Shown: positions 8,591-16,888, numbered from the stretch's first letter. The stretch: 27,240 nt of DNA from Oscillospiraceae bacterium (GCA_016295615.1 JAEDKW010000009.1:1-27240), one strand, 5' to 3'. The notes: a model not told the origin generated them from the letters alone. Made by a program: numbers and translations.

Positions 8591-9968
8591 ACTTTCCGAA
8601 AAGCTTCTCTATGCGCCGAAGAACGGCTATGACCGTCTCAGCGCCGAAGAGGAGAAGGCGATGAACGCATACTGCGAAGATTACAAAAGGTTTCTCGACC
8701 GCGGCAAGACGGAGCGCCTTTGCGTCGATTACTGCATCGAGCTTGCCGAGGCGCGCGGCTTCCGGGCTTACGAGAAGGGCATGAAGCTGACCGCCGGCGA
8801 CAAGGTCTATGTCAACAACCGCGGCAAGGGCATCATGCTCGCCGTCATCGGCACGGAGGATTTGAGCCACGGCGCAAACATCGGCGCCGCGCACACCGAC
8901 GCGCCGCGTCTCGACCTCAAGCCCCGTCCGCTTTACGAGGACGCGGAACTGACGTATTTCAAGACGCATCATTACGGCGGCATCCGCAAATACCAGTGGG
9001 TGACGGTCCCGCTCGAGCTGCACGGCGTCGTGGTGCTCTCAAGCGGTGAGAGCGTGGATGTCCATATCGGCGGCGAGGCGGACGATCCGCAGTTCATCAT
9101 CAACGATCTTCTGCCGCATCTCGGCCGTGAGCAGGGCAAAAAGCCGCTCAACGAGGCGATCCCGAGCGAGAGCCTGAATATTCTCATCGGCTCGAAGCCG
9201 CTTGCCGGCGAGGAGTGCAGCGACCGCTTCAAGCTCGGCGTTCTGCAGCTTCTCAACGGGAAGTACGGCATCACCGAGGAAGACCTGATCTCCGCGGAGC
9301 TTGAGGCCGTCCCTGCCGGCAAGGCGCGCGACGTCGGCTTTGACCGCAGCTTCATCACCTCCTACGGTCACGATGACCGCGTATGCGCGTATGCGGAGCT
9401 TGCGGGCATTTTCGCCGCGGAACGACCGAAAAAGACGGCGGTGTGCATCTTCGCCGACAAGGAGGAGATCGGCTCCGAGGGCGTGAGCGGCATGCAGTCG
9501 CAGGCGTTTGACAAATTTATGGGCGATCTGTGTGAGATGCAGGGCGTGAGCCTGAGCGAGTGCTTTGCCCACTCCTTCTGCGTCAGCGCGGACGTGACGG
9601 CGGCGTACGATCCGAACTTTGCCGACGTCTATGATAAGCGCAACGCCGCGTTCGTCAACTATGGCGTGGGTCTTTGCAAGTACACGGGCGCCGGCGGCAA
9701 GTCCGGCGCGAGCGACGCCAGCGCCGAGGTCGTGGGCAAGCTGCGCGGGCTGCTCAACGACAACGGGGTGTTCTGGCAGATGGCGGAGCTGGGCAAGACC
9801 GACGCCGGCGGCGGCGGTACGGTCGCGCAGTATATGGCCAAGCGCAACATCGACACCATCGACGCGGGCGTTCCCGTGCTTTCGATGCATGCGCCGTATG
9901 AAACGGTCGCCAAGCTTGACTGCTATATGACCTACAAGTGCATGAAGACGGTGTTTGAAAAGGCGTAA
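8571..9968 (+). CDS. M18 family aminopeptidase
   Basis: This 465-residue protein is a zinc aminopeptidase of the M18 family (aspartyl aminopeptidase / yeast Lap4 type), which removes acidic or neutral residues from peptide amino ends in the cytoplasm. Landmark segments are AAHTDAPRLDLKP (His108 and Asp110, metal binding), FADKEEIGSEGVSGMQS (catalytic glutamate pair), SADVTAAYDPNF, TDAGGGGTVAQYMA, and the closing SMHAPYETV with His440. The start is supported by AAGGAGA eight or nine bases before the ATG. It overlaps the last 20 bases of the preceding fusion gene in another frame, suggesting translational coupling. A hairpin follows the stop, so this appears to be the end of the run beginning with ddl. 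Confidence 0.93.
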   Translation: MENKRNELSEKLLYAPKNGYDRLSAEEEKAMNAYCEDYKRFLDRGKTERLCVDYCIELAEARGFRAYEKGMKLTAGDKVYVNNRGKGIMLAVIGTEDLSHGANIGAAHTDAPRLDLKPRPLYEDAELTYFKTHHYGGIRKYQWVTVPLELHGVVVLSSGESVDVHIGGEADDPQFIINDLLPHLGREQGKKPLNEAIPSESLNILIGSKPLAGEECSDRFKLGVLQLLNGKYGITEEDLISAELEAVPAGKARDVGFDRSFITSYGHDDRVCAYAELAGIFAAERPKKTAVCIFADKEEIGSEGVSGMQSQAFDKFMGDLCEMQGVSLSECFAHSFCVSADVTAAYDPNFADVYDKRNAAFVNYGVGLCKYTGAGGKSGASDASAEVVGKLRGLLNDNGVFWQMAELGKTDAGGGGTVAQYMAKRNIDTIDAGVPVLSMHAPYETVAKLDCYMTYKCMKTVFEKA

Positions 9969-9995
9969 GCGCCGGTCAACCGACAAAAAAAGAGA

Positions 9996-10038
9996 AAAAG
10001 CTTCGAAAAAGGCGACTTTTTCGGGGCTTTTCCTCTTT
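9996..10038 (+). terminator. Probable terminator after the M18 peptidase
   Basis: AAAAGCTTCGAAAAA (9996-10010) pairs with TTTTTCGGGGCTTTT (10017-10031) along 15 positions, using G-T wobbles in the middle; the loop is GGCGAC. The following bases, CCTCTTTG, are only moderately T-rich. It could end the ddl run or attenuate into tepA. Confidence 0.6.
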
Positions 10039-10041
10039 GCC

Positions 10042-10082
10042 CGCAAAAGGAAAACCGGTACGGAGGTGCAAAAGCTTTTGCG
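10042..10082 (+). promoter_or_regulatory. Nested inverted repeats around a strong ribosome site upstream of tepA
   Basis: CGCAAAAG (10042-10049) and CTTTTGCG (10075-10082) form a perfect inverted repeat whose loop holds the Shine-Dalgarno-like GGAGG at 10062-10066. The right arm also belongs to a perfect 14-base palindrome, GCAAAAGCTTTTGC (10068-10081), so two exclusive folds are possible. A role in translation control of tepA is inferred. Confidence 0.4.
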
Positions 10083-10134
10083 TATGTTTTCGGGAATCGT
10101 GCAAATCCTATGGAAAAAGGAGACGTTGCGATGA
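10078..10134 (+). CDS. Possible 18-codon leader peptide coupled to tepA
   Basis: A short open frame starts with TTG at 10078, ten bases after GGAGG (10062-10066). It encodes MRMFSGIVQILWKKETLR and ends in TGA at 10132-10134, overlapping the ATG of tepA at 10131 as ATGA. An internal ATG at 10084 is a second possible start. Good spacing and the stop-start overlap argue for a translated leader, but the length is far too short for coding statistics, and chance cannot be excluded. Confidence 0.3.
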   Translation: MRMFSGIVQILWKKETLR

Positions 10135-10877
10135 CTGATAAAATAAAACCGACACAGGATAAGGACAACGACCCGACGACACTCAGCGAGCAGCCGTCGA
10201 TCCAGCCCATTGTTGATCTCGGCTCAACAACGATCAGAAACAGCCGCGGCACGATCCATTGCCTGACGATCGTCGGGCAGATCGAGGGCCATATGGTGCT
10301 GCCGAATACGACAAAAGCGACAAAATATGAGCATGTCATGCCGCTGCTGGCGGCGCTGGAGGAGACGGAAGAGATCGACGGCGTACTGTTTCTGCTCAAT
10401 ACCGTCGGCGGGGATGTTGAAGCGGGGCTTGCCATTGCGGAGCTGATCTCCGGCATGACCAAGCCGACGGTCTCGCTGGTGCTCGGCGGCGGACATTCCA
10501 TCGGCGTGCCGCTGGCAGTGGCGCCGAAATGCACGATGATCGCGCCGAGCGCATCCATGACGATCCACCCCGTGCGCACCAACGGCATGACGATCGCCGC
10601 GCCGCAGACGGTCCATTACTTTGAGCGCCTGCAGGAGCGCATCACTCAGTTTGTGGTGAAAAACTCGCACATCAGCGCGGAGACGCTTACGGAGCTGATG
10701 ATGAGCACGCAGGACATGGCGGCAGACGTGGGCAGCGTGCTTTACGGGGAGGAGGCGGTGGAGTACGGCATCATCGACCGGCTCGGCGGACTTTCCGACG
10801 CGCTGTCCTGCCTGTACGGCATGATGGAAAAGAACAAAAAAGGAAAGCAGACACGGAACACACAGCGGAAAACCTGA
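10131..10877 (+). CDS. tepA: ClpP-like serine peptidase TepA (YmfB family)
   Basis: This 248-residue protein has the ClpP/crotonase fold. The probable catalytic Ser123 lies in GGGHSIGVPLAVAP and His146 in SASMTIHPVRTNG; LLNTVGGDVEAGLAIAE corresponds to the ClpP oxyanion strand, and EEAVEYGIIDRLGG is the family-typical carboxyl motif. B. subtilis TepA is described as a ClpP-like cytoplasmic protein linked to protein translocation and spore-protein processing; the true substrate is not known. I chose ATG 10131 over ATG 10110 because AAAAAGGAG at 10114-10122 stands eight bases upstream of it. The gene is isolated by hairpins on both sides. In many Firmicutes it precedes ftsK; here smc follows. 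Confidence 0.87.
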   Translation: MTDKIKPTQDKDNDPTTLSEQPSIQPIVDLGSTTIRNSRGTIHCLTIVGQIEGHMVLPNTTKATKYEHVMPLLAALEETEEIDGVLFLLNTVGGDVEAGLAIAELISGMTKPTVSLVLGGGHSIGVPLAVAPKCTMIAPSASMTIHPVRTNGMTIAAPQTVHYFERLQERITQFVVKNSHISAETLTELMMSTQDMAADVGSVLYGEEAVEYGIIDRLGGLSDALSCLYGMMEKNKKGKQTRNTQRKT

Positions 10878-10904
10878 GGGGTGCGCAGCCGCGCACCCCT
10901 TTTC
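10878..10904 (+). terminator. Rho-independent terminator of tepA
   Basis: GGGGTGCGC (10878-10886) and GCGCACCCC (10891-10899) form a perfect 9-bp stem with the loop AGCC, followed by TTTT. It begins immediately after the tepA stop codon. Confidence 0.88.
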
Positions 10905-10927
10905 ATTGGAAAAATGAGGAATCCATC

Positions 10928-10956
10928 TTGAAAAAGAAAGGATTTTTTGCTATATT
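10928..10956 (+). promoter_or_regulatory. Promoter of the smc-to-rsfS operon
   Basis: TTGAAA (10928-10933) and TATATT (10951-10956) are separated by exactly 17 bases in AT-rich DNA just after the tepA terminator. This is a good housekeeping sigma-A promoter and predicts a leader of about 70 bases before smc. Confidence 0.8.
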
Positions 10957-10981
10957 ATATCATGTTAAAATATGAGTTATT

Positions 10982-10996
10982 ATGCCCATAGGGCAT
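10982..10996 (+). promoter_or_regulatory. Inverted repeat in the smc leader
   Basis: ATGCCC-ATA-GGGCAT is a perfect 6-bp inverted repeat about 20 bases after the expected transcription start. It may be an operator or a small hairpin; function is not shown. Its first three bases form an in-frame ATG that could be mistaken for the smc start. Confidence 0.35.
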
Positions 10997-11018
10997 TGCT
11001 GCATTTACCCCTATCATC

Positions 11019-11025
11019 AGGAGGA
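11019..11025 (+). promoter_or_regulatory. Ribosome binding site that fixes the TTG start of smc
   Basis: AGGAGGA lies seven bases before TTG 11033. No comparable site precedes the upstream in-frame ATG at 10982. Confidence 0.85.
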
Positions 11026-11032
11026 CAAAGAT

Positions 11033-14000
11033 TTGTACTTAAAGGCATTGGAAATTCAGGGCTTCAAGAGCTTTCCCGACAAGACGGTGCTCAACTTCAG
11101 CGAGGATATCACAGCCATTGTCGGTCCCAACGGCAGCGGCAAGTCCAACATCTCCGACGCGATCCGCTGGGTCATGGGCGAGCAGTCCTCGAAGTCCCTG
11201 CGCGGCAGCAAGATGGAGGACGTGATCTTCGGCGGAACCGAAAAGCGCAATCAGATGGGCTTTGCGCAGGTCACGCTGGTCATTGACAACACGGAGCATA
11301 TTTTCCCCGGCATGGACGAAACGGAAGTTGCCGTGACGCGCCGCTATTACCGCTCCGGCGAAAGCGAATACTACATCAACAAGCAAAGCGTGCGTCTGCG
11401 CGACATCAACGAGCTGTTCATGGACACCGGCATGGGCCGCGAAGGCTATTCCATCATCGGACAGGGCCGCATCGACGACATTCTCTCCGCCAAAAGCACC
11501 GACCGCCGAGAGATCTTTGAGGAGGCGGCGGGCATCTCCCGGTTCCGCCACCGCAAGGAGGAAGCTGAGCATAAGCTTGAGCGCACGGAGGAAAACCTGG
11601 TGCGCATCAACGACAAGATCGCCGAGCTTGAGCTGCAGGTCGAACCGCTGCGCGCCCAGGCGGAGACGGCGAAGAAGTACCTGATCCTCCGCGATGAGCT
11701 GCGCGTGCTGGAGATCTCCGCATGGCTGGAGCAGCTGGAAAAGCTCAAAACGGACGCGATCAAGCTGGAGACGGACTATGCCCTCGCCGAGCAGGAGCTG
11801 AGTCGGGCGAACGCGCAGCTCGATGCGCTCTATGCTTCATCGGAGCAGTACGGTGAAAAGATCCGCGAAAACGATATGGCGCAGGAGACGCTGCGCGCCG
11901 ACGCCGCGGCGCTGGACGCACAGGTGAGCGAGCAGGAATCCGAGATCGCCGTGCTGCGCACGGGCATCGAGCACAACAACGATACGATCGCCCGCATCGA
12001 GCAGGAGGTGCGCGACCAGTCCGACCGCGCCGGCAGCCTGACGGAGCAGATCGACGAGCAGGCGGCGCGCATCGAGGAGCTGACGAAGGAGGCTGCGCGC
12101 GTAGAGCAGGAGCTTGCCGGTCTTCTTGAAACAGCGGGCGAGCTTGCCAAAGGCGCGGGCGAGGCGGCGGATGAGGTCGAAAGCCTGCGCGCAAAGGAGG
12201 CGCTGTCGCTTGCCGCGGCGGCGGACAGCCGCGCGGAGACCGCGGCGCTGCGCTCCTCCATCCGCGAGATGGACGAGCGGAAAACCGCCCTTGCCGAGGA
12301 ACAGTCGGGTGTGGAAGCGCAGCTTTCCGAGACGAAAAGGAGCGCAGCGGAAAACCGTAAAGCGCTTGACGCAGCGCAGGAGGACGCCGACGCGATCCAC
12401 AACATCATCAGCGGTCACACCATGAAGATGCAGGGACGCATGGAGCGCGAAAAGAGCGCGGAGGAAAGGCGCGTTGCGCTTACCATGGAGATGAACAACC
12501 TCGACTCCCGCATCCACATGCTGAGCGAGATGGAAAAGGAGTACGACGGGTTCAACAAGGCGGTCAAACTCATCATGCAGGCCGCCGGAAAGCAGGCGCT
12601 TCGCGGCGTACACGGTCCCGTTGCAAGCCTGATGACGGTCGATAGGCGCTATGCCGTCGCGATCGAGATCGCGCTCGGCGCCGGCATGCAGAATATCGTC
12701 GTCGACCGCGAGGAGGACGCCAAAAGCGCCATCAGCTTCCTCAAGCAGCGCGACGGCGGGCGTGCGACCTTTCTGCCGCTTACCGCCATCCGCGGCGAGG
12801 CGCTGCACGAAAAGGGACTTGACGGGGAGTATGGCTTCGTCGGCGTTGCGAGCGAGCTTGTCAGGTTCGACAAAAAGTACGAGAATATTTTCCTCAGCCT
12901 TCTCGGGCGCACGGTCGTGACGGACGATCTGGACTGCGGCATTGCGATGGCGCGAAAGTATCAAAACCGCTTCCGCATCGTCACGCTCGACGGACAGGTC
13001 ATCCACCGCGGCGGCTCCATGACGGGCGGCAGCGTATCGCGCAGCGCCGGCATCCTCAGCCGCTCCAACGAGCTCAAGGAGCTTTCCGCCAAGCGCGGCG
13101 GTCTGCAGGAAAAGCTTGACTTTGCCCTCCGCGACGCGGAGGAGGCGAAGCGTGAGCTGACCAAGGCGCAGTACGAGCTGGAGGTCGCCCAAACGCAGCA
13201 GCGTTCGGCAGACGAAGCCGTGCTGAAGCTCTCGGGCGAGAAAAACCACTACGATATTCTGCTCTCCTCCCTGCGCGGACGTTTGGAGGACATGGAGCAG
13301 GAGCTTGAAACGATCGAGCGCCGCAGAAGCGAGGCGCTCCGGGCGATCGGCGAAAAGGAAGCGCTCGTTGCCCGGCAGGAGCAGGAAGCGGCTGCATTCA
13401 AAGCGCTGGCGGAGGAAAAGCTCTCCGGTCAGAGCGAGCTGCTGCAGTCCTCGTCCCGTCTCGGCGAGCAGATCACCGAATATAAGAGCAGGCTTGCCGG
13501 TTACACGGCGGAGCGTGAGACAACGGAGCAGGCGCTGCGCAGCCTTGAAAGCCTGCGCGAGCAGATGCGCGGGGACGAGCAGAGCCGTCAGGCGCTGATC
13601 GGACAGTACAGGACCGCCAACGAGCAGGCCGGCGGCAGGATCGCCGAACATACGGCCGCGGCGGATGCGCTGCGGATCCGGGCGGAGGAAAAGCGCGGGC
13701 AGATCGCGGAGCTGGTCAAGCGCAAGCTTGCGCTTGAAGCGGAGCAGAATCAGAGCAACAGCAATCTTCGCGAGCTGAACGACACCGTGCTCAAGCTGTC
13801 GAACGCGGCGGGCAAGCTGGAGCAGAAGAAAGCGACCACCGCGATGGAGGAGCAGCAGATCCTCGACAAGCTCTGGGACAATTATGAGCTTTCCCACACG
13901 GCGGCGCAGGAGCAGCGCATCGAGCTTGAGAGCGTACCCAAGGCGAACCGCCGCATTTCCGAGCTCAAGCGCGAGATCGGCGGTCTCGGCAGCGTCAATG

Positions 14001-14608
14001 TCGGCGCGATCGAGGAGTTTGACCGCGTGAACACGCGCTACACCTATCTCACCACACAGCGCGACGACGTGGAAAAAGCGAAAGAAGAGCTGCTCGGCAT
14101 CATCGAGAGCATCACCGGCGAAATGACGGGCATCTTCAAAGAACAGTTCGCCCTCATCCGCGAGAGCTTCCAGCAGACCTTCCTTGAGCTTTTCGGCGGC
14201 GGCAAGGCGACGCTGGAGCTGGAGGATGAGAACGACGTGCTTGCCTGCGGCATTGAGATCAAGGTGCAGCCGCCCGGCAAGGCGCTCAAGACGATCACGC
14301 TGCTCTCCGGCGGCGAGAAGGCGTTCGTCGCCATCGCGCTGTACTTTGCCATTTTGAAGGTGCATCCGACGCCGTTTTGCGTCATGGATGAGATCGAGGC
14401 GGCGCTCGATGAACCCAATGTGGTCCGCGTGGCGAACTACATGCGCCGCATCACGGAAAAGACGCAGTTCATCGTCATCACGCACCGCCGCGGCACGATG
14501 GAGGCGGCCGACGTGCTGTACGGCGTAACGATGCAGGAGCGCGGCGTGAGCAAGGTGCTGACCATCAATATGAACAATATCGCCAAAGAGCTGAACATCA
14601 AGGAGTAA
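11033..14608 (+). CDS. smc: Chromosome segregation ATPase Smc
   Basis: Smc (about 1191 residues, normal length) is the core of the Smc-ScpAB condensin that organises and separates chromosomes. Visible are the amino-terminal ATPase half with Walker A GPNGSGKSN and the Q-rich WVMGEQSSKSLRG, a first long coiled coil, a hinge (about residues 510-670, with RYAVAIEIALGAGMQNIV and TMTGGS-like SMTGGSVSR), a second coiled coil, and the carboxyl ATPase half with LLSGGEKAFVAIAL and Walker B VMDEIEAALDEPN. The start is TTG at 11033: it follows AGGAGGA and gives MYLKALEIQGFKSF, the standard Smc beginning. ftsY follows by 20 bases. The usual upstream neighbour rnc is not present; a tepA unit with its own terminator stands there. 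Confidence 0.96.
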   Translation: MYLKALEIQGFKSFPDKTVLNFSEDITAIVGPNGSGKSNISDAIRWVMGEQSSKSLRGSKMEDVIFGGTEKRNQMGFAQVTLVIDNTEHIFPGMDETEVAVTRRYYRSGESEYYINKQSVRLRDINELFMDTGMGREGYSIIGQGRIDDILSAKSTDRREIFEEAAGISRFRHRKEEAEHKLERTEENLVRINDKIAELELQVEPLRAQAETAKKYLILRDELRVLEISAWLEQLEKLKTDAIKLETDYALAEQELSRANAQLDALYASSEQYGEKIRENDMAQETLRADAAALDAQVSEQESEIAVLRTGIEHNNDTIARIEQEVRDQSDRAGSLTEQIDEQAARIEELTKEAARVEQELAGLLETAGELAKGAGEAADEVESLRAKEALSLAAAADSRAETAALRSSIREMDERKTALAEEQSGVEAQLSETKRSAAENRKALDAAQEDADAIHNIISGHTMKMQGRMEREKSAEERRVALTMEMNNLDSRIHMLSEMEKEYDGFNKAVKLIMQAAGKQALRGVHGPVASLMTVDRRYAVAIEIALGAGMQNIVVDREEDAKSAISFLKQRDGGRATFLPLTAIRGEALHEKGLDGEYGFVGVASELVRFDKKYENIFLSLLGRTVVTDDLDCGIAMARKYQNRFRIVTLDGQVIHRGGSMTGGSVSRSAGILSRSNELKELSAKRGGLQEKLDFALRDAEEAKRELTKAQYELEVAQTQQRSADEAVLKLSGEKNHYDILLSSLRGRLEDMEQELETIERRRSEALRAIGEKEALVARQEQEAAAFKALAEEKLSGQSELLQSSSRLGEQITEYKSRLAGYTAERETTEQALRSLESLREQMRGDEQSRQALIGQYRTANEQAGGRIAEHTAAADALRIRAEEKRGQIAELVKRKLALEAEQNQSNSNLRELNDTVLKLSNAAGKLEQKKATTAMEEQQILDKLWDNYELSHTAAQEQRIELESVPKANRRISELKREIGGLGSVNVGAIEEFDRVNTRYTYLTTQRDDVEKAKEELLGIIESITGEMTGIFKEQFALIRESFQQTFLELFGGGKATLELEDENDVLACGIEIKVQPPGKALKTITLLSGGEKAFVAIALYFAILKVHPTPFCVMDEIEAALDEPNVVRVANYMRRITEKTQFIVITHRRGTMEAADVLYGVTMQERGVSKVLTINMNNIAKELNIKE

Positions 14609-14628
14609 CACGACAACAGGAGAATGCT

Positions 14629-15498
14629 ATGGGAATTTTTGCAAAGATCAAAAAGGCGTGGTATGACTCCATCATTTGGGAAACGATCGACGAGGAGTTT
14701 TATGACGAGCTGGAGGAAAGCCTCATCATGGCTGACCTCGGCGCGAGCGTCGCAGCGGACGCGATCAAACGGCTGCGCGACGCCGTTTACAACAACAAAA
14801 TCCAGAACGGCGAGGGCGTCAAGCAGGCGCTGCGCGACATTTTGGAGGAGAAGCTGAGCGTCGGCGATACCGCGCTTGACCTTTCCACGAAGCCGTCTGT
14901 CGTGCTGATCATCGGCGTCAACGGCGTCGGCAAGACGACCTCCATCGGCAAGCTGGCGCACCGCTTCAAGCAGGAGGGCAGGCGCGTGCTGCTGTGCGCG
15001 GCGGACACCTTCCGCGCCGCGGCCGCGGATCAGCTGGAGATCTGGGCGAACCGCGCGGAGTGTGAGCTTGTGCGCTCCAAAGAGGGGGCGGACCCCGGCG
15101 CGGTGCTGTTTGACTCTCTTGCCGCGGCGAAAGCGCGCGGCGTGGACGTCGTCCTCTGCGACACCGCCGGCAGGCTTCACAATAAGGCAAACCTGATGAA
15201 CGAGCTGAGCAAGCTCCGCAGGATCATCGACCGCGAGACCCCTGACGCCGCGAAGGAGACGCTTTTGGTGCTCGACGCGACGACGGGACAGAACGGGCTG
15301 CAGCAGGCGAAGGTCTTCAAGGAAACGGCGGGTCTTACGGGCATCATTTTGACCAAACTCGACGGTACGGCGAAAGGCGGCATCTGTATCGCCATCGCGC
15401 AGGAGCTGGGCGTGCCGGTCAAGTTCGTGGGACTTGGCGAGGGCATCGACGATCTGCAGCCGTTCGATGCAAAGGAATATGTGGGCGCGCTCATCTGA
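14629..15498 (+). CDS. ftsY: Signal recognition particle receptor FtsY
   Basis: FtsY is the SRP receptor GTPase at the cytoplasmic membrane; it docks the Ffh-ribosome complex for co-translational membrane insertion. The 289-residue protein starts with the short N helix domain (MGIFAKIKKAW) and lacks the long acidic A domain of E. coli FtsY, as is usual in Firmicutes. GTPase motifs are GVNGVGKTTSIGKLA, the SRP-type insertion box with DTFRAAAADQL, LCDTAGRLHNKANLM, and TKLDGTAKGG. GLGEGIDDLQPFD closes the protein. AGGAG ahead of the ATG supports the start. The smc-ftsY pair is conserved in Firmicutes. Confidence 0.97.
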   Translation: MGIFAKIKKAWYDSIIWETIDEEFYDELEESLIMADLGASVAADAIKRLRDAVYNNKIQNGEGVKQALRDILEEKLSVGDTALDLSTKPSVVLIIGVNGVGKTTSIGKLAHRFKQEGRRVLLCAADTFRAAAADQLEIWANRAECELVRSKEGADPGAVLFDSLAAAKARGVDVVLCDTAGRLHNKANLMNELSKLRRIIDRETPDAAKETLLVLDATTGQNGLQQAKVFKETAGLTGIILTKLDGTAKGGICIAIAQELGVPVKFVGLGEGIDDLQPFDAKEYVGALI

Positions 15499-15526
15499 GC
15501 GCAGCGCCGGAAAGGAGGGTTCGACC

Positions 15527-15904
15527 GTGGAAAACCAACTGCGCTGTCCTTACTGCGGACAAGAGATGCGCGACGGCGCGATCCCCATCGGGCGGGACTA
15601 TATCCAATGGTGCCCGCGCAATGAAAACGGAAGGATCGGCGGCGAAAACGGCGCAGCCGTCCTGCTGGGCAAGCCGGCGCTGTTTGCCGTCGCCTATACG
15701 CCCGCACGCTACTGCGAGTCCTGCCGCACGGTGATCGTTCCCGTGCCGGAGATCGATACCCTCGCGGATAAGCTGGACAGGAAGCTTGACGCTCTGCGCG
15801 AAAGGCGCGCGGCGCAGCGCGAGGAGCGCGAGCAGCAGCGCGAAGAGGAAAAACAGGAAAAGCGGCGTGAAAAGCGCCGCAAAAGCGACCCCTGGGAGGA
15901 GTGA
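15527..15904 (+). CDS. Small zinc-ribbon protein (DUF6487-like) with charged tail
   Basis: This 125-residue protein has CPYC at residues 7-10, Cys29 in QWCP and CESC at 63-66, so five cysteines are placed for a zinc ribbon. The pattern resembles DUF6487-type proteins, of unknown function. The last 45 residues are almost all Arg, Glu, Lys and Gln and should form one long charged helix, possibly a nucleic-acid or ribosome contact. The start is GTG at 15527, seven or so bases after AAGGAGGG (15512-15519); an upstream in-frame ATG inside ftsY is rejected for lack of a ribosome site. It lies between ftsY and rdgB in the same operon; no function can be assigned. Confidence 0.75.
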   Translation: MENQLRCPYCGQEMRDGAIPIGRDYIQWCPRNENGRIGGENGAAVLLGKPALFAVAYTPARYCESCRTVIVPVPEIDTLADKLDRKLDALRERRAAQREEREQQREEEKQEKRREKRRKSDPWEE

Positions 15905-15910
15905 ACGAAT

Positions 15911-16510
15911 ATGAAATTTGTCCTGGCTACACAGAATATGAAAAAGCTGGAGGAGCTGAAAAAGGTGCTCTCCGATCTCGGCGTGGAGGTCGTTTCCGAA
16001 GCGGAGCTCGGCGTGAAGGTCGAGGTCGAGGAGACCGGCGAGACCTTTGCCGAGAACTCTCTGCTCAAGGCGAAGGCCGTGATGGAGGCGACGGGGCTTC
16101 CTGCCATCGCAGACGATTCGGGTCTGTGCGTTAACGCGCTCAACGGCGGACCCGGCGTCTACAGCGCACGCTTCGGCGGCGAGGGACTGGACGACAGGGG
16201 GCGCTATATGCTCCTTCTTCAGATGATGCAGGGGCAGACCGACCGCAGCGCCTGTTTTCATACGACCGTCACCTGCGCGTTTCCGAACGGCGACGTTCTG
16301 CGCGCGGACGGCGATTGCCACGGCACCATTGCGTATGCGCCGATGGGCGACGACGGCTTTGGCTACAACCCTGTATTCTTCGTGCCTGACAAGCGAAAGA
16401 CCTTTGCACAGATGACGCTGGAAGAGCGCTCCGCAATCTCCCACCGCGGCAATGCGCTGCGCGCGTTCAAGGCGGCGCTGGCGGACTATTTGAATCAAAA
16501 AACGAAGTAA
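15911..16510 (+). CDS. rdgB: XTP/dITP pyrophosphatase (RdgB/HAM1 family)
   Basis: RdgB hydrolyses non-canonical purine nucleoside triphosphates (dITP, XTP) to monophosphates and keeps them out of DNA and RNA. The 199-residue protein shows the family motifs: the amino-terminal substrate loop LATQNMKKLEELK, GETFAENSLLKAKA, the catalytic DDSGLCVNALNGGPGVYSA, GDDGFGYNPVF and the closing ISHRGNALRAF. GGAGGAG at 15895-15901 lies nine bases before the ATG. The gene follows the zinc-ribbon gene by six bases and precedes yhbY by ten. Confidence 0.96.
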   Translation: MKFVLATQNMKKLEELKKVLSDLGVEVVSEAELGVKVEVEETGETFAENSLLKAKAVMEATGLPAIADDSGLCVNALNGGPGVYSARFGGEGLDDRGRYMLLLQMMQGQTDRSACFHTTVTCAFPNGDVLRADGDCHGTIAYAPMGDDGFGYNPVFFVPDKRKTFAQMTLEERSAISHRGNALRAFKAALADYLNQKTK

Positions 16511-16520
16511 GAGGATAACG

Positions 16521-16841
16521 ATGGAACTGACAAGCAAACAGCGCGCATATCTGCGCGGATTGGCAAACACGCTCGAACCGATCGTGATCATCGGCAAGGA
16601 CGGTATCGGTGAAAATCTCGTCAAGCAGGCAAACGACGCGCTGGAGGCGCGGGAGCTGATCAAGTGCCGCGTGCTCGAAAACAGCATGCTGACGGCAAGG
16701 GAAGCCTGCGATGCGCTCTGCGTGCTTACGAGAAGCGAACAGGTGCAGGTCATCGGCACCAGGTTCGTTCTCTACCGTCCCACGCACAGAAAAGATAAAA
16801 AGGACAAGATCCTGCTTCCCAAGGCGAAAAAGACCGTCTGA
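16521..16841 (+). CDS. yhbY: Ribosome assembly RNA-binding protein YhbY (CRM domain)
   Basis: This is a 106-residue, single CRM-domain protein that binds pre-50S particles. It matches the family from start to end: MELTSKQRAYLRGLA, the GxxG-like loop IIGKDGIGENLVKQ, LIKCRVLENS and the last strand VQVIGTRFVLYRP. A lysine-rich tail follows. The order yhbY-nadD-yqeK-rsfS (yqeI-nadD-yqeK-yqeL in B. subtilis) is conserved and is seen here with an LCP gene inserted. Confidence 0.93.
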   Translation: MELTSKQRAYLRGLANTLEPIVIIGKDGIGENLVKQANDALEARELIKCRVLENSMLTAREACDALCVLTRSEQVQVIGTRFVLYRPTHRKDKKDKILLPKAKKTV

Positions 16842-16888
16842 AAAGGGACGCCCTTGCGAAAAACAAAAAGCTTGAAAAACAGGAAATC

